This document shows, in pieces, positions 8,671-15,997 of a stretch of 59,243 nucleotides of DNA; positions within the stretch are counted from its first letter, which is position 1; each line of letters starts with the position of its first letter. Below the pieces are notes generated by a model that was not told the origin of the DNA, did not search any database, and worked only from the letters and a program-made list of their open reading frames with translations. Position numbers and translations under genes: made by a program. The DNA is from Adhaeribacter aerolatus (GTDB lineage: Bacteria > Bacteroidota > Bacteroidia > Cytophagales > Hymenobacteraceae), in assembly GCF_007991635.1 (NCBI RefSeq), contig NZ_BJYS01000048.1, positions 1-59,243 on the forward strand, read 5' to 3'.

Positions 8671-9391
8671 TACTTGTTAAGTAAAATTGCAGTAATAGCC
8701 AGCGCAGCGGAATAGGTAAAGTAAATATTAATGCATAATTGTTTTAACAAAATCGCAGAAGAGCGGTACTGGTGATAATTCTTAGCAACCGAAGGGTCGC
8801 TAATAGCACACTCGGAAAGATTTTGTTAAAACCCGCGGTAAGCAAGCACATGCTTAAGAGGGACAAGTTAATACTAATGTGCTCAGTTATTAACGACTCC
8901 TTCTTTCCGTACTCAACAACCATAAAGATTAAAGGAGCCAATTCTGGTAACAGGGTGGGCTTCTTTTGCGTGTAGTAGGCTATAAATTGCTGAACTGCCC
9001 AAGAGATTATTCCACTTATTTTTATCCACTTCAGGTAAGGGGCCAAGTAAGAGGTACTCTAAAGCCCCTTACTTGCTTAATGCCATTTATTTCTCCATTG
9101 TACTGTACCTCAGCAAAGAATTTACCTGTAGCTTACAAGTTGATCCGTTATCATTTTCTTCCCATAAAAATATTAAATAAGGGTCACGTTATCAGCTTAA
9201 AACTACCTGGTTTTATGTTTTCTGAAAATGAAATTAGTACCAGTTACTACCTGATTAAAGCTAGTTACTTTAGACCAAGTTTCTCCGGCTTTATCATCTG
9301 AACTGGCCTTTATCGGAGAACAGTTAAAAGTTGATAGATTTCAACTGTTTTTTCTTTTAATATTTATTTATATAAATATATTTAAGGAGAA
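8671..9391. other. Intergenic with inverted repeats; no convincing gene
   Basis: About 720 bases. ORFs of 67-111 codons exist on both strands but look random in composition and overlap each other. The region holds a perfect 14-base inverted repeat (8741-8754 and 8819-8832) and a hairpin near 9032-9075 with arms CAGGTAAGGGGC and GCCCCTTACTTG (11 of 12 pairs). It also holds a hairpin followed by a T-run near 9318-9358 (arms AACAGTT and AACTGTT). Confidence 0.5.
8741..8832. repeat. Perfect 14-bp inverted repeat with 64-base spacer
   Basis: GTTTTAACAAAATC at 8741-8754 is the exact reverse complement of GATTTTGTTAAAAC at 8819-8832. The spacer encodes nothing obvious. It could be the ends of a small non-autonomous element or a folded RNA. 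No flanking duplication is clear. Confidence 0.6.
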
Positions 9392-9421
9392 ATGATGGCC
9401 AAATATTGTCTGGAAAAATAA
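9392..9421 (+). other. Possible 9-codon leader ORF
   Basis: AAGGAG lies 6 bases upstream of ATGATG, which opens MMAKYCLEK and then a stop. The lipoprotein ATG follows 2 bases later in another frame. This is the best Shine-Dalgarno-like site near this gene. It may be a translationally coupled leader, or coincidence. Confidence 0.25.
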
Positions 9422-9423
9422 AT

Positions 9424-10227
9424 ATGAAAAAGGCTTTACTAGCTATGTTAATGCTGCTGTGTCTTCTTGGCTGCAAGAAGGATAATAAAGAGATTGCAGC
9501 CCCTACTCAGCCGGTCTGTTATCCAACAAAGGTTAGCACTAACGGGAGAGAATATTTGTACCAGTATGATGCTAAAGATAAGCTCAGCAACTTTATTGAC
9601 CCTTATAATTACCCCATAAAATTTGTGTACGATGCCAACAACAGGTTAATTAAAATAAACTATTACTTTGACTTTAATGAAGCAAATGTTGTTGCAACTG
9701 AGCAGATAGAATATAATGCAAAAGGACAATGGTCAAAAATTACTTATGCCGAAACAGGGGATATAAATAAAACCGAAAGAACGTATGAGTATGATGCTAA
9801 TGGCAACCGGACCATGATTAATTTCTTCAAAGATGGTAAACGGCAGTGGAGTTATGCTTACGAATACACCAATGGGAACTTAGCTGAACTAAAATATATT
9901 GACGACGCTAACCGGCATGGTACCTCTTTTGTATTCGAATACGATACCAGCAGAGAAAATAAACTGGCGAAATTTGAAGAAACGATGCACGTTGGGTTTT
10001 CTTCCTATGGCTTTGGGAATATCTGGACACCTTCGAAAAATATGATAAAGAAAATAAACTTAAAGGAGACTGGTGGTCCAACTGTATTCTACGCCAGCTA
10101 TACCTATGAATATAATGATAAGGGTTATCCTACGAAGTTAACTACCTTTACCGACGATGTTAATCAAGACGGCCTGAAAAACGACCCTGCCTCTTTCGTT
10201 TACGAATATACCTATCAATGTAAATAA
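9424..10227 (+). CDS. Lipoprotein with RHS/YD-like repeats
   Basis: 267 residues from the ATG at 9424; this start puts the signal peptide MKKALLAMLMLLCLLGC at the N-terminus with lipobox LLGC, whereas the in-frame TTG at 9406 would bury it. The body is made of YD/RHS-like units of about 20-30 residues: YLYQYDAKDKL, IKFVYDANNRLIKINYYFD, RTYEYDANGNRTMINF, YAYEYTNGNLAEL, FVFEYDT, YTYEYNDKGYPTKLTTF. Families with these repeats form beta-rich surface shells or carbohydrate-binding surfaces. No toxin domain is present and the protein is complete, so it is a stand-alone surface lipoprotein of unknown role. No obvious operon partner. Confidence 0.75.
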   Translation: MKKALLAMLMLLCLLGCKKDNKEIAAPTQPVCYPTKVSTNGREYLYQYDAKDKLSNFIDPYNYPIKFVYDANNRLIKINYYFDFNEANVVATEQIEYNAKGQWSKITYAETGDINKTERTYEYDANGNRTMINFFKDGKRQWSYAYEYTNGNLAELKYIDDANRHGTSFVFEYDTSRENKLAKFEETMHVGFSSYGFGNIWTPSKNMIKKINLKETGGPTVFYASYTYEYNDKGYPTKLTTFTDDVNQDGLKNDPASFVYEYTYQCK

Positions 10228-10386
10228 TTACCGCTCTTGAATTCCCAGACCTGCTCGCCAGTGTAAGGCTATTAGGTAAAGGGCTATAGGAGAAAACAGC
10301 TTTTTAGCTCATTCTGGTTTTTCGAATAAATAGATGGGGTATTCAAGATGTAAGTAGCTAGTATGTAATTTGTGTGCAAACAAAAA

Positions 10387-10418
10387 AGCCACTTACAAGT
10401 TTTATCTCGTAAGTGGCT
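10387..10418 (-). terminator. Hairpin terminator of tRNA-Asn (repeat copy c)
   Basis: A perfect 10-bp stem, AGCCACTTAC at 10387-10396 and GTAAGTGGCT at 10409-10418, with loop AAGTTTTATCTC. On the minus strand the stem is followed by a T-run (GCTTTTTTG). It sits 11 bases after the tRNA 3' end. Its stem and loop match repeat copies a and b. Confidence 0.75.
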
Positions 10419-10428
10419 AATTTTTAAG

Positions 10429-10502
10429 CTCCCCCTCTTGGGCTTGAACCAAGGACCCCATGATTAACAGTCATGTGCTCTAACCAACTGAGCTAAGGAG
10501 GA
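10429..10502 (-). tRNA. tRNA-Asn (anticodon GTT)
   Basis: On the minus strand, TCCTCCT (acceptor) is followed by TA, the GCTC...GAGC D-stem and the CATGA/TCATG anticodon stem with loop CTGTTAA (anticodon GTT). Then come variable loop GGGTC, T-arm CTTGG-TTCAAGC-CCAAG, acceptor AGGGGGA and discriminator G. The 3' CCA is not encoded. All stems pair, with one T-G pair in the acceptor. Confidence 0.97.
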
Positions 10503-10618
10503 GTTTGGGATTCGATTGGTGTCGAATTCGGATGCAATATTACGGCGCTTTACGCTACGATGCAAGCCTTTTTTAGAAAAATTTATTCTTTTTTTATGCT
10601 GTATGCTTCGTTAAAATA

Positions 10619-11038
10619 TTAGTTAGTGATATACAGGAAATTACCTTGCAGGGTAGTACCGTACTGCCGCAGGGGATAAGTAGCCGGTCCGCCGGTAACC
10701 TGGCCAGAGAGGTCGAACTGGGAGCCGCAGCAGGGATCTTTCAGAAATAAATTAGAAGCATCTACCTCTACAATGCCGCAGGCATCTTCGGGTTTATATG
10801 GGCAGTTGCGTTCGATGGCTCGGTAGCGGTTAGCATTTTCGCGGATAACAATAATGCCCCGTACGCCCGCATTCAGGTACACGTAGCCGTTATCCTGGCG
10901 CAGCCGGTTGTACTGAATATTGGTGAGGTTAAGCTGCTCGTTTACGATTACGTTAGGAATAAGCGGCGCCTCGGTATTGTCCTCGCAGCTGGCGAGAGAC
11001 AAAAATAGCCCTGCAATTATATAATTACGAATAGTCAT
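10619..11038 (-). CDS. Rieske-like lipoprotein lacking the two cluster histidines
   Basis: 139 residues from the ATG at 11038; the frame is open further upstream, but only this start places MTIRNYIIAGLFLSLASC at the N-terminus with lipobox LASC. The C-terminal half has the architecture of a Rieske [2Fe-2S] domain: RNCPYKPEDACG where C-x-H is expected, and later KDPCCGSQFDLSGQV where C-P-C-H-G-S-x-F is expected, ending GPATYPLRQYGTTLQG. Both expected histidines are replaced (by Tyr and Cys). It therefore either binds a different cluster, possibly all-Cys, or has lost it and kept the fold. It overlaps the end of the dehydrogenase gene by 14 bases, so translation is probably coupled. Confidence 0.8.
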   Translation of the reverse strand: MTIRNYIIAGLFLSLASCEDNTEAPLIPNVIVNEQLNLTNIQYNRLRQDNGYVYLNAGVRGIIVIRENANRYRAIERNCPYKPEDACGIVEVDASNLFLKDPCCGSQFDLSGQVTGGPATYPLRQYGTTLQGNFLYITN

Positions 11039-11876
11039 AAAATCCTTTACCCGTTTTTCTTCCGAGGTGGCCCGCATCCACTTTCTTTTCCTGTATTCTG
11101 CTGGGTCGAAACCGCGCCTCAAAGTTAAATGCTTTAAACAACGAGGTAGTTACCGCCAGGTTTACATCATTGCCAATTAAATCCATTAGCCGGAAAGGCC
11201 CCATTTTAAAGCCCGTAGCTTCCAGTAGCTTATCAATGATTTGTTGGTCGGCTACCTGTTCTTCCAACAGTTTCAGCGACTCCAGGTAATAATGCCGGGC
11301 TACCCGGTTAACGATAAATCCCGGCGAATCTTGCAACTGCACCGGGGTTTTATTTAACTGCCGGACTAAATCGGTTACTACCTGCATGGTTTGAGTAGAG
11401 GTAGCTACTCCTGCTACTACTTCTACCAACGGCATCAGCGGTGCCGGATTAAAAAAGTGCATCCCAATCAGCCGCGCCGGGTTTTCTAGACCGGCGGCTA
11501 GGCGGGTAATTGAGAGCGAAGAGGTGTTGGAGGCCAGAATACAGGCAGGTGTATTGATAGTGATAAGTTCTTTGAAAATGCCCTGCTTTACCTCCAGTTT
11601 CTCGACTACAGCCTCAATTACTAAATCTACGATTAAGTCCAGGGTATCCAGGGTAAATTTAAGATTAGTCAAAGTGGCTTGCACCTGCTCCTCGGTTAGT
11701 TTGCCTTTTTCCCGGCTTAGGTGCAGGTTCTGCGTAATGGTGGTTTGGGCGTTATCTAAAGCTGCGGCATTAATATCAAAAAGAATGGTGCGGAAGCCGG
11801 CCTGGGCGCACACCTGCGCAATGCCGTGGCCCATGGTGCCTGCGCCCACTACGCCAATGGTTTTTATCTCTGGCAT
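11025..11876 (-). CDS. 3-hydroxyacyl-CoA (3-hydroxybutyryl-CoA) dehydrogenase
   Basis: 283 residues, the usual length of single-domain 3-hydroxybutyryl-CoA dehydrogenases. The N-terminal Rossmann fold has VGAGTMGHGIAQ near residue 9 for NAD. The catalytic region has SNTSSLSITRLA and HFFNPAPLMPLVEVV (catalytic His near 138). The C-terminal helical dimerisation domain contains GFIVNRVARHYYLES and the KTGKGFYDYS end. It would oxidise 3-hydroxyacyl-CoA in beta-oxidation or butanoate metabolism in the cytoplasm. It is followed by the overlapping Rieske-like lipoprotein gene, a functionally odd partner. No other beta-oxidation gene is in the window. Confidence 0.95.
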   Translation of the reverse strand: MPEIKTIGVVGAGTMGHGIAQVCAQAGFRTILFDINAAALDNAQTTITQNLHLSREKGKLTEEQVQATLTNLKFTLDTLDLIVDLVIEAVVEKLEVKQGIFKELITINTPACILASNTSSLSITRLAAGLENPARLIGMHFFNPAPLMPLVEVVAGVATSTQTMQVVTDLVRQLNKTPVQLQDSPGFIVNRVARHYYLESLKLLEEQVADQQIIDKLLEATGFKMGPFRLMDLIGNDVNLAVTTSLFKAFNFEARFRPSRIQEKKVDAGHLGRKTGKGFYDYS

Positions 11877-11880
11877 GCTT

Positions 11881-12017
11881 TCGTTGCTCGTTAATCGTTA
11901 TTCGTTCTACGGATAGCCGCCATTGGATATCACCTTTTCAAAAATAATTCTTTTTAGGTTTAACCAGAACTAAGAACAGCCTTCTCCTGATAACGAACAA
12001 CGATTAACGAGCAACGA
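11881..12017. repeat. 19-bp perfect inverted repeat of AACGA-type units
   Basis: TCGTTGCTCGTTAATCGTT at 11881-11899 is the reverse complement of 11999-12017. Both arms extend into imperfect runs of the pentamer AACGA/TCGTT (to 11906 and from 11992). The pair fills much of the space between pheS and the dehydrogenase gene. It looks like a dispersed intergenic repeat or a large stem-loop. Confidence 0.65.
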
Positions 12018-12024
12018 ATAACGA

Positions 12025-13041
12025 TTAAAGCGATTGAAACTGGCGCAGGAACCGCATATCGTTTTCGGTGAACAGGCGCAAATCTTTTATCTGGTACTTC
12101 AGCATGGTAATACGTTCGATGCCCATACCAAAGGCAAAGCCGGAATATTTTTCGGGGTCGATGCCGCAGTTGCGGAGTACTTCCGGATCTATCATGCCCG
12201 AACCGCCAATTTCTACCCAGCCGCTGTGCTTGCAAATATTACAGCCGGTGCCTTTGCAAATCAGGCACGAAATATCAATTTCGGCGCTGGGCTCCGTAAA
12301 CGGGAAGAACGAGGGGCGGAACCGGATTTTGGTTTCGGGTCCGAACATTTCCTGCACAAAATAATAAAGCGTTTGCTTCAGGTCGGCAAAGCTTACGTTC
12401 TCGTCAATAAATAAACCTTCTACCTGGTGAAACACGCAGTGCGCCCGCGCCGAGATGGCCTCATTCCGGAAAACGCGGCCCGGCGATAGCGTCCGGATGG
12501 GCGGTTTCTGGTTTTCCATTACCCGCACCTGCACACTGGATGTATGGGTGCGCAGCAGCATATTGCCTTCCACGAAAAACGTGTCCTGCATGTCGCGGGC
12601 CGGGTGGTTTTCGGGAAAGTTCAGGGCCGTAAAGTTATGCCAGTCATCTTCAATCTCGGGGCCTTCAGATAAGTTAAAACCAATGCGCTCGAAAATGCGG
12701 ATTATTTCTTCGCGCACCACCGTTAAGGGGTGGCGGGTACCCAAAGTGCTGGGTACCGGCGGCAAGGTAAAATCAATATTTAATTTTTCCTGGCCGTTGC
12801 TGCTGGCTTCCAGTTGTTCCTGCATCTGGTTAAATTTAGCCTGCGCCAATTCTTTCAGCCGGTTTACTTCCTGGCCATAAGCTTTCCGTTGATCCGGCGC
12901 TATATTTTTAATATCGTCGAATAAATCGGCAATCTGGCCTTTACGACCCGTATACGAAATCCGAAATTGCTCTAAAGCCTCTTTGTTTTGAATAACAAAA
13001 GCTTCAACTTCCTGGGTTACTTTATTTACTTTTTCGAACAT
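12025..13041 (-). CDS. pheS: Phenylalanyl-tRNA synthetase alpha subunit
   Basis: 338 residues, standard PheS length. An N-terminal coiled-coil tRNA-binding region (about 1-90) precedes the class II catalytic core. Motif 2 is VFRNEAISARAHCVFHQVEG near 195, and motif 3 is GFAFGMGIERITMLKYQI near 300, ending LRLFTENDMRFLRQF. A CLICKGTGCNICKHSGW segment with four cysteines sits near 258-274, likely a structural metal site. With PheT (not in this window) it would charge tRNA-Phe in the cytoplasm. The gene stands alone; a -7-like element lies immediately upstream. Confidence 0.98.
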   Translation of the reverse strand: MFEKVNKVTQEVEAFVIQNKEALEQFRISYTGRKGQIADLFDDIKNIAPDQRKAYGQEVNRLKELAQAKFNQMQEQLEASSNGQEKLNIDFTLPPVPSTLGTRHPLTVVREEIIRIFERIGFNLSEGPEIEDDWHNFTALNFPENHPARDMQDTFFVEGNMLLRTHTSSVQVRVMENQKPPIRTLSPGRVFRNEAISARAHCVFHQVEGLFIDENVSFADLKQTLYYFVQEMFGPETKIRFRPSFFPFTEPSAEIDISCLICKGTGCNICKHSGWVEIGGSGMIDPEVLRNCGIDPEKYSGFAFGMGIERITMLKYQIKDLRLFTENDMRFLRQFQSL

Positions 13042-13046
13042 AATTG

Positions 13047-13054
13047 CAAATATA
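13047..13054 (-). promoter_or_regulatory. Candidate -7 box of pheS (possible leaderless start)
   Basis: On the minus strand TATATTTG matches the Bacteroidota -7 consensus TAnnTTTG and ends 5 bases before the pheS ATG. Transcription would begin at or next to the start codon. No clear -33 TTG is seen. Confidence 0.4.
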
Positions 13055-13247
13055 AGTACTTATCGGTTTCCTGTCACTAACCCGGCCATCCCGAATTTAA
13101 TATTGTCCTGGTGTTTGGTAACAAGGGTATTGGATTGCTGGTGTAAAATATTTAAATTAACTATAGAAATCAGACTTACTTCCGGGTGCTGTTCGGGAAT
13201 CAGGTTTTGAAATTGCCTTTTTAATTAACCACCTTAAATATTTAATA

Positions 13248-13838
13248 ATGAAACTTACCCGACGCCGTTTTTTTGCTTTCCTGGCCGGCCTGCCTTTAAT
13301 AGGCTTGTTGTCGGGAATATCGTTGCGCCTTGCCGGAAAAACCCTGGAACCTACCCCGGCCTGCGACGATCATGATGAACCCACCCCGCCCCAGACCGAA
13401 GGCCCTTATTTTACGCCCAACTCGCCGGAAAGAAGTAATCTGCGCGAAAAAGGCCTGAAAGGCACGGTACTGGTTTTAACAGGGCAGGTCCTGAATACGG
13501 ATTGCAAGCCGGTAAGCCGCGCCTTGCTGGACTGGTGGCACTGCGATGATGCCGGCCACTATGACAACGAGGGCTTTACTTTACGTGGGCACCATTTTAC
13601 CGATAAGCTAGGTAATTTCCGGCTCGAAACCATTGTGCCGGGTTTGTACCCGGGCCGTACCCGCCACCTGCACGTGAAAGTACAGGCGCCCGGCAAGCCA
13701 ATATTAACCACCCAGTTGTATTTTCCTGACGAACCGGGTAACCGGCGCGATGGTATATTTAAACCGGTGCTGGTAATGGATGTAAAACAAACGGCCAGCC
13801 AAATGCAGGCTGGTTATACCTTTGTGTTGAAGGCTTGA
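13248..13838 (+). CDS. Exported intradiol ring-cleavage dioxygenase-like protein
   Basis: 196 residues. The N-terminus MKLTRRRFFAFLAGLPLIG has a twin-arginine-like motif and hydrophobic core, suggesting Tat export of a folded metalloprotein. The body follows intradiol (catechol/protocatechuate) dioxygenases: PPQTEGPYFTPNSPER, then LLDWWHCDDAGHYDN with the first Tyr ligand. Next is IVPGLYPGRTRHLHVKV with the second Tyr and two His ligands. All four expected Fe(III) ligands are visible. Related exported Bacteroidota members have unclear substrates, so an aromatic diol is inference. It stands alone on the plus strand, with no aromatic-catabolism genes nearby. Confidence 0.88.
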   Translation: MKLTRRRFFAFLAGLPLIGLLSGISLRLAGKTLEPTPACDDHDEPTPPQTEGPYFTPNSPERSNLREKGLKGTVLVLTGQVLNTDCKPVSRALLDWWHCDDAGHYDNEGFTLRGHHFTDKLGNFRLETIVPGLYPGRTRHLHVKVQAPGKPILTTQLYFPDEPGNRRDGIFKPVLVMDVKQTASQMQAGYTFVLKA

Positions 13839-14020
13839 TGAGTTAATGTAATAAGAATAAGCAGGGTGGTTTAGCTAAATTTTTTACGACGGCTAAGAGC
13901 AAAATGGCCTGGCGCAGGAGTTGGTAAGGGCTTGAAAAATATTCTGTTAAATAAAATGCTATCAGCAAAATATTTATAACTTCAGGCCTGATACTTAGTT
14001 ATACCCTAAACAAAATTACT

Positions 14021-14575
14021 ATGAGAAGAATATTATCGCCTTTTAACCTGATGCTTATACTGGTTTGCTTTTTGATAAACACGGCAGCTAGCATAGCGGC
14101 CAATCCCCAGCCCCCCACCAAAAGCCAGATGGCCGCCGATTGGCAGCGGGCCAAAGCATATACCAAAGAATATTTAGATGCCATGCCGGAAGAAGGTTTG
14201 GGTTTTAAACCTACACCGGAAATGCGCAGCTTTGCCGAACAGATGCTCCACTTAGCCAACGCGAATTTTATGTTTGCCGCTACAGCTTCGGGTAAGGCCA
14301 ATCCGTACCAGGGTAAAAATCTGGAAAAGCTACCCGAATACAGAACCAAAGCAGCCCTGGCTAAAGTAGTGCTGGAAAGTTATGATTTTGTGACGGATGC
14401 CATCAACGGAACAACTGATGCCCAGTTAAACGAGAATATGAAGTTATTTAACCAGGAGTTATCAAAAGGGTTAGCTTACGAGAAAGCTTTTGAGCACCAA
14501 ACCCATCACCGCGGTCAGACTACCGTTTACATTCGCCTGAAAGGTATTAAACCACCTAACGAGAAATTATTTTAA
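14021..14575 (+). CDS. Exported DinB-like four-helix protein
   Basis: 184 residues with a signal peptide (MRRILSPFNLMLILVCFLIN...). The mature part matches the DinB/YfiT-like helical bundle: a first helix with AADWQRAKAYTKEYLDAMP, then RSFAEQMLHLANANFMF contributing one His ligand. The C-terminal HQTHHRGQTTVYIRLKG carries the HxxxH metal site. DinB-like proteins are metal-dependent thiol-transferase or hydrolase relatives; the substrate here is unknown, and export is unusual but seen in Bacteroidota. Monocistronic. Confidence 0.85.
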   Translation: MRRILSPFNLMLILVCFLINTAASIAANPQPPTKSQMAADWQRAKAYTKEYLDAMPEEGLGFKPTPEMRSFAEQMLHLANANFMFAATASGKANPYQGKNLEKLPEYRTKAALAKVVLESYDFVTDAINGTTDAQLNENMKLFNQELSKGLAYEKAFEHQTHHRGQTTVYIRLKGIKPPNEKLF

Positions 14576-14694
14576 ACGACTTTGCTAACCAAATCCCCGT
14601 AAGCACCTGCTTATGGGGATTTTGCTTTATATAACTACTGCTGACTGATTTCGGAGATTAGTACACTGTAAATCTAAAAGCCGGAGTTAGGCGG

Positions 14695-14745
14695 AGGTAC
14701 CTCATCCCCCAACCCCTTCTCCTCCGGGCGAAGGGGAGCTCCGGT
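14695..14745 (+). repeat. REP-like palindromic element 1
   Basis: CCTCATCCCCCAACCCCTTC with an internal hairpin (CCCCTTC 14713-14719, GAAGGGG 14730-14736). It is oppositely oriented to the related element at 14962-15000. Confidence 0.65.
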
Positions 14746-14961
14746 AACGCTTCTTTTAAGTGAAACGCTTCTAATAACAGATGAAATATTGTAGTGTATC
14801 CTATGGTGGATTCTATAAATTAGCGACTAAAGTAAATTCCTCTAAACTGCTTTAACCTATGTTACTACTTATGGAATACCAGCATTAGTTTTCCCATTCT
14901 CTTTAAAAGCTTCCTTAAGAAATAAAACAGCATTATTGCACTAGTTGTAATACTAATCAAA

Positions 14962-15000
14962 GTCCCTCTCCTTTTTCAGGAGAGGGATTTAGGGTGAGGT
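14962..15000 (-). repeat. REP-like palindromic element 2
   Basis: A 10-bp hairpin, TCCCTCTCCT 14963-14972 and AGGAGAGGGA 14978-14987, is followed by TTTAGGGTGAGGT. The reverse complement (ACCTCACCCTAAATCCCTCT) parallels element 1, giving a head-to-head pair about 220 bases apart. Confidence 0.65.
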
Positions 15001-15264
15001 CCTCCAAAAATATGCGTACATCCTAAAGCTTCTTAGCTAGTTAAACTGGCCGGCAATACCAGGCGTTTTCCCCTACAACAAATCATTCAAATATTTTTCT
15101 TCTCTCGGTTTATAGTTTATAGACCATTAACTGTATTGCTGATGGCCCTATCTATGAGCTTCCTACAGGGATTTACTTAGATATTCTCTGCGGCGGCTAC
15201 CTCATTTTATTAGGATTAATTTAAACAAATTAGGTTAAAGATGGCTTTTTTTGAATAAAAAGCC

Positions 15265-15294
15265 TTTGTAATTAAACAAAGTACTTTACCTTTG
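15265..15294 (+). promoter_or_regulatory. Bacteroidota-type promoter of the tetR-efflux operon
   Basis: TTTG at 15265-15268, an 18-base spacer, and TACCTTTG at 15287-15294 match the -33/-7 consensus TTTG...TAnnTTTG. It is followed directly by the palindromic operator. Confidence 0.75.
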
Positions 15295-15301
15295 CCGCCC
15301 G

Positions 15302-15315
15302 AATGAACGTTCATT
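15302..15315. promoter_or_regulatory. Palindromic TetR operator
   Basis: AATGAACGTTCATT is a perfect 14-bp palindrome containing the TGAACGTTCA core seen for many TetR repressors. It lies 7 bases after the -7 box, at the expected transcription start, so binding would block transcription and give autoregulation. Confidence 0.75.
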
Positions 15316-15336
15316 TGGAAAGCAGAAGAGGTAGGA

Positions 15337-15930
15337 TTGGAAAATATAGCAGATAAGAAAAGGGCCATATTCGAAAGTACGCTGGTGTTAATCAAGGAAA
15401 AAGGATTTCATGGTACGCCCATGAGCCAGATTGCCAAAAACGCCGGGGTAGCAGCCGGTACTATTTACCACCATTTCGATAGCAAGGAAACCCTTATTCT
15501 GGAATTATATACTTACATCCGGGATAAAATGCTGGAAGCCATGCTGCAACTGGATAATGAAGCCATGGATTACAAAGACCGGTTCTTTAATTTCTGGATT
15601 AGCCATTGCCACTTTTACGTTAAAAACCCCAATGCGCTCTTCTTTATGGAGCAATTCGTGAATTCGCCCTATAGCAACCGCGACCCGCTGCAGGAAAACG
15701 AACGCTTTCAGAACACTTTCCGCGACCTGATAAAAGCCGGCGTGGAGACGGGGTTGTTAAAACCCATCGACCATTTAATTCTGAGCGCCCTGATTCATGG
15801 TACTATTGTAAACGTGGCTAAAATGCACCTGTGTCAGCGGGTTGTAATTGGCGAAGCCGAGTTGCAGCAGATAGTGGAGGTAATTTGGGATGGCATGCAC
15901 CAGCAACCTAATGGCGCTGCCACCAGCTAG
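15337..15930 (+). CDS. TetR-family transcriptional repressor of the RND operon
   Basis: 197 residues from a TTG start at 15337; no ATG occurs before the helix-turn-helix, and AGAGGTAGGA precedes the TTG. The N-terminal HTH is classic (IFESTLVLIKEKGFHGTPMS, then IAKNAGVAAGTIYHHFDSKE). The C-terminal domain has the FFNFWISHCHFYVKNPNALF pattern of AcrR-like ligand-binding regulators. It is the first gene of the cluster tetR-tolC-adaptor-RND pump, 67 bases before the next start, and has a palindromic operator in its own promoter. It likely represses the pump until an effector is bound; the effector is unknown. Confidence 0.92.
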   Translation: MENIADKKRAIFESTLVLIKEKGFHGTPMSQIAKNAGVAAGTIYHHFDSKETLILELYTYIRDKMLEAMLQLDNEAMDYKDRFFNFWISHCHFYVKNPNALFFMEQFVNSPYSNRDPLQENERFQNTFRDLIKAGVETGLLKPIDHLILSALIHGTIVNVAKMHLCQRVVIGEAELQQIVEVIWDGMHQQPNGAATS

Positions 15931-15997
15931 GAATGTACGGTAAAATCGGTAAGCCGATAACCGGTAAATGAATATTTAAATAATTAGTAAACTTAAT

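Larger units (their letters stand above)
14576..15264. other. Intergenic with a REP-like inverted pair
   Basis: About 690 bases without a credible ORF. It contains two oppositely oriented C-rich palindromic elements (listed separately) and, at its right end, the tetR promoter. Confidence 0.6.

Noticed and set aside
8741-8832. Integron attC-like site
   Set aside because: The arms contain TTTTAAC and GTTAAAA, which do not fit the RYYYAAC/GTTRRRY core pattern, and no integrase is present.
8744-9301. ORFs of 100 (minus), 67 and 111 codons (plus)
   Set aside because: They overlap each other, span the inverted repeats, have random composition and no usual start context.
11524-12414. Plus-strand ORFs opposite the dehydrogenase and pheS genes
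   Set aside because: Shadows of strongly supported genes; no independent motif.
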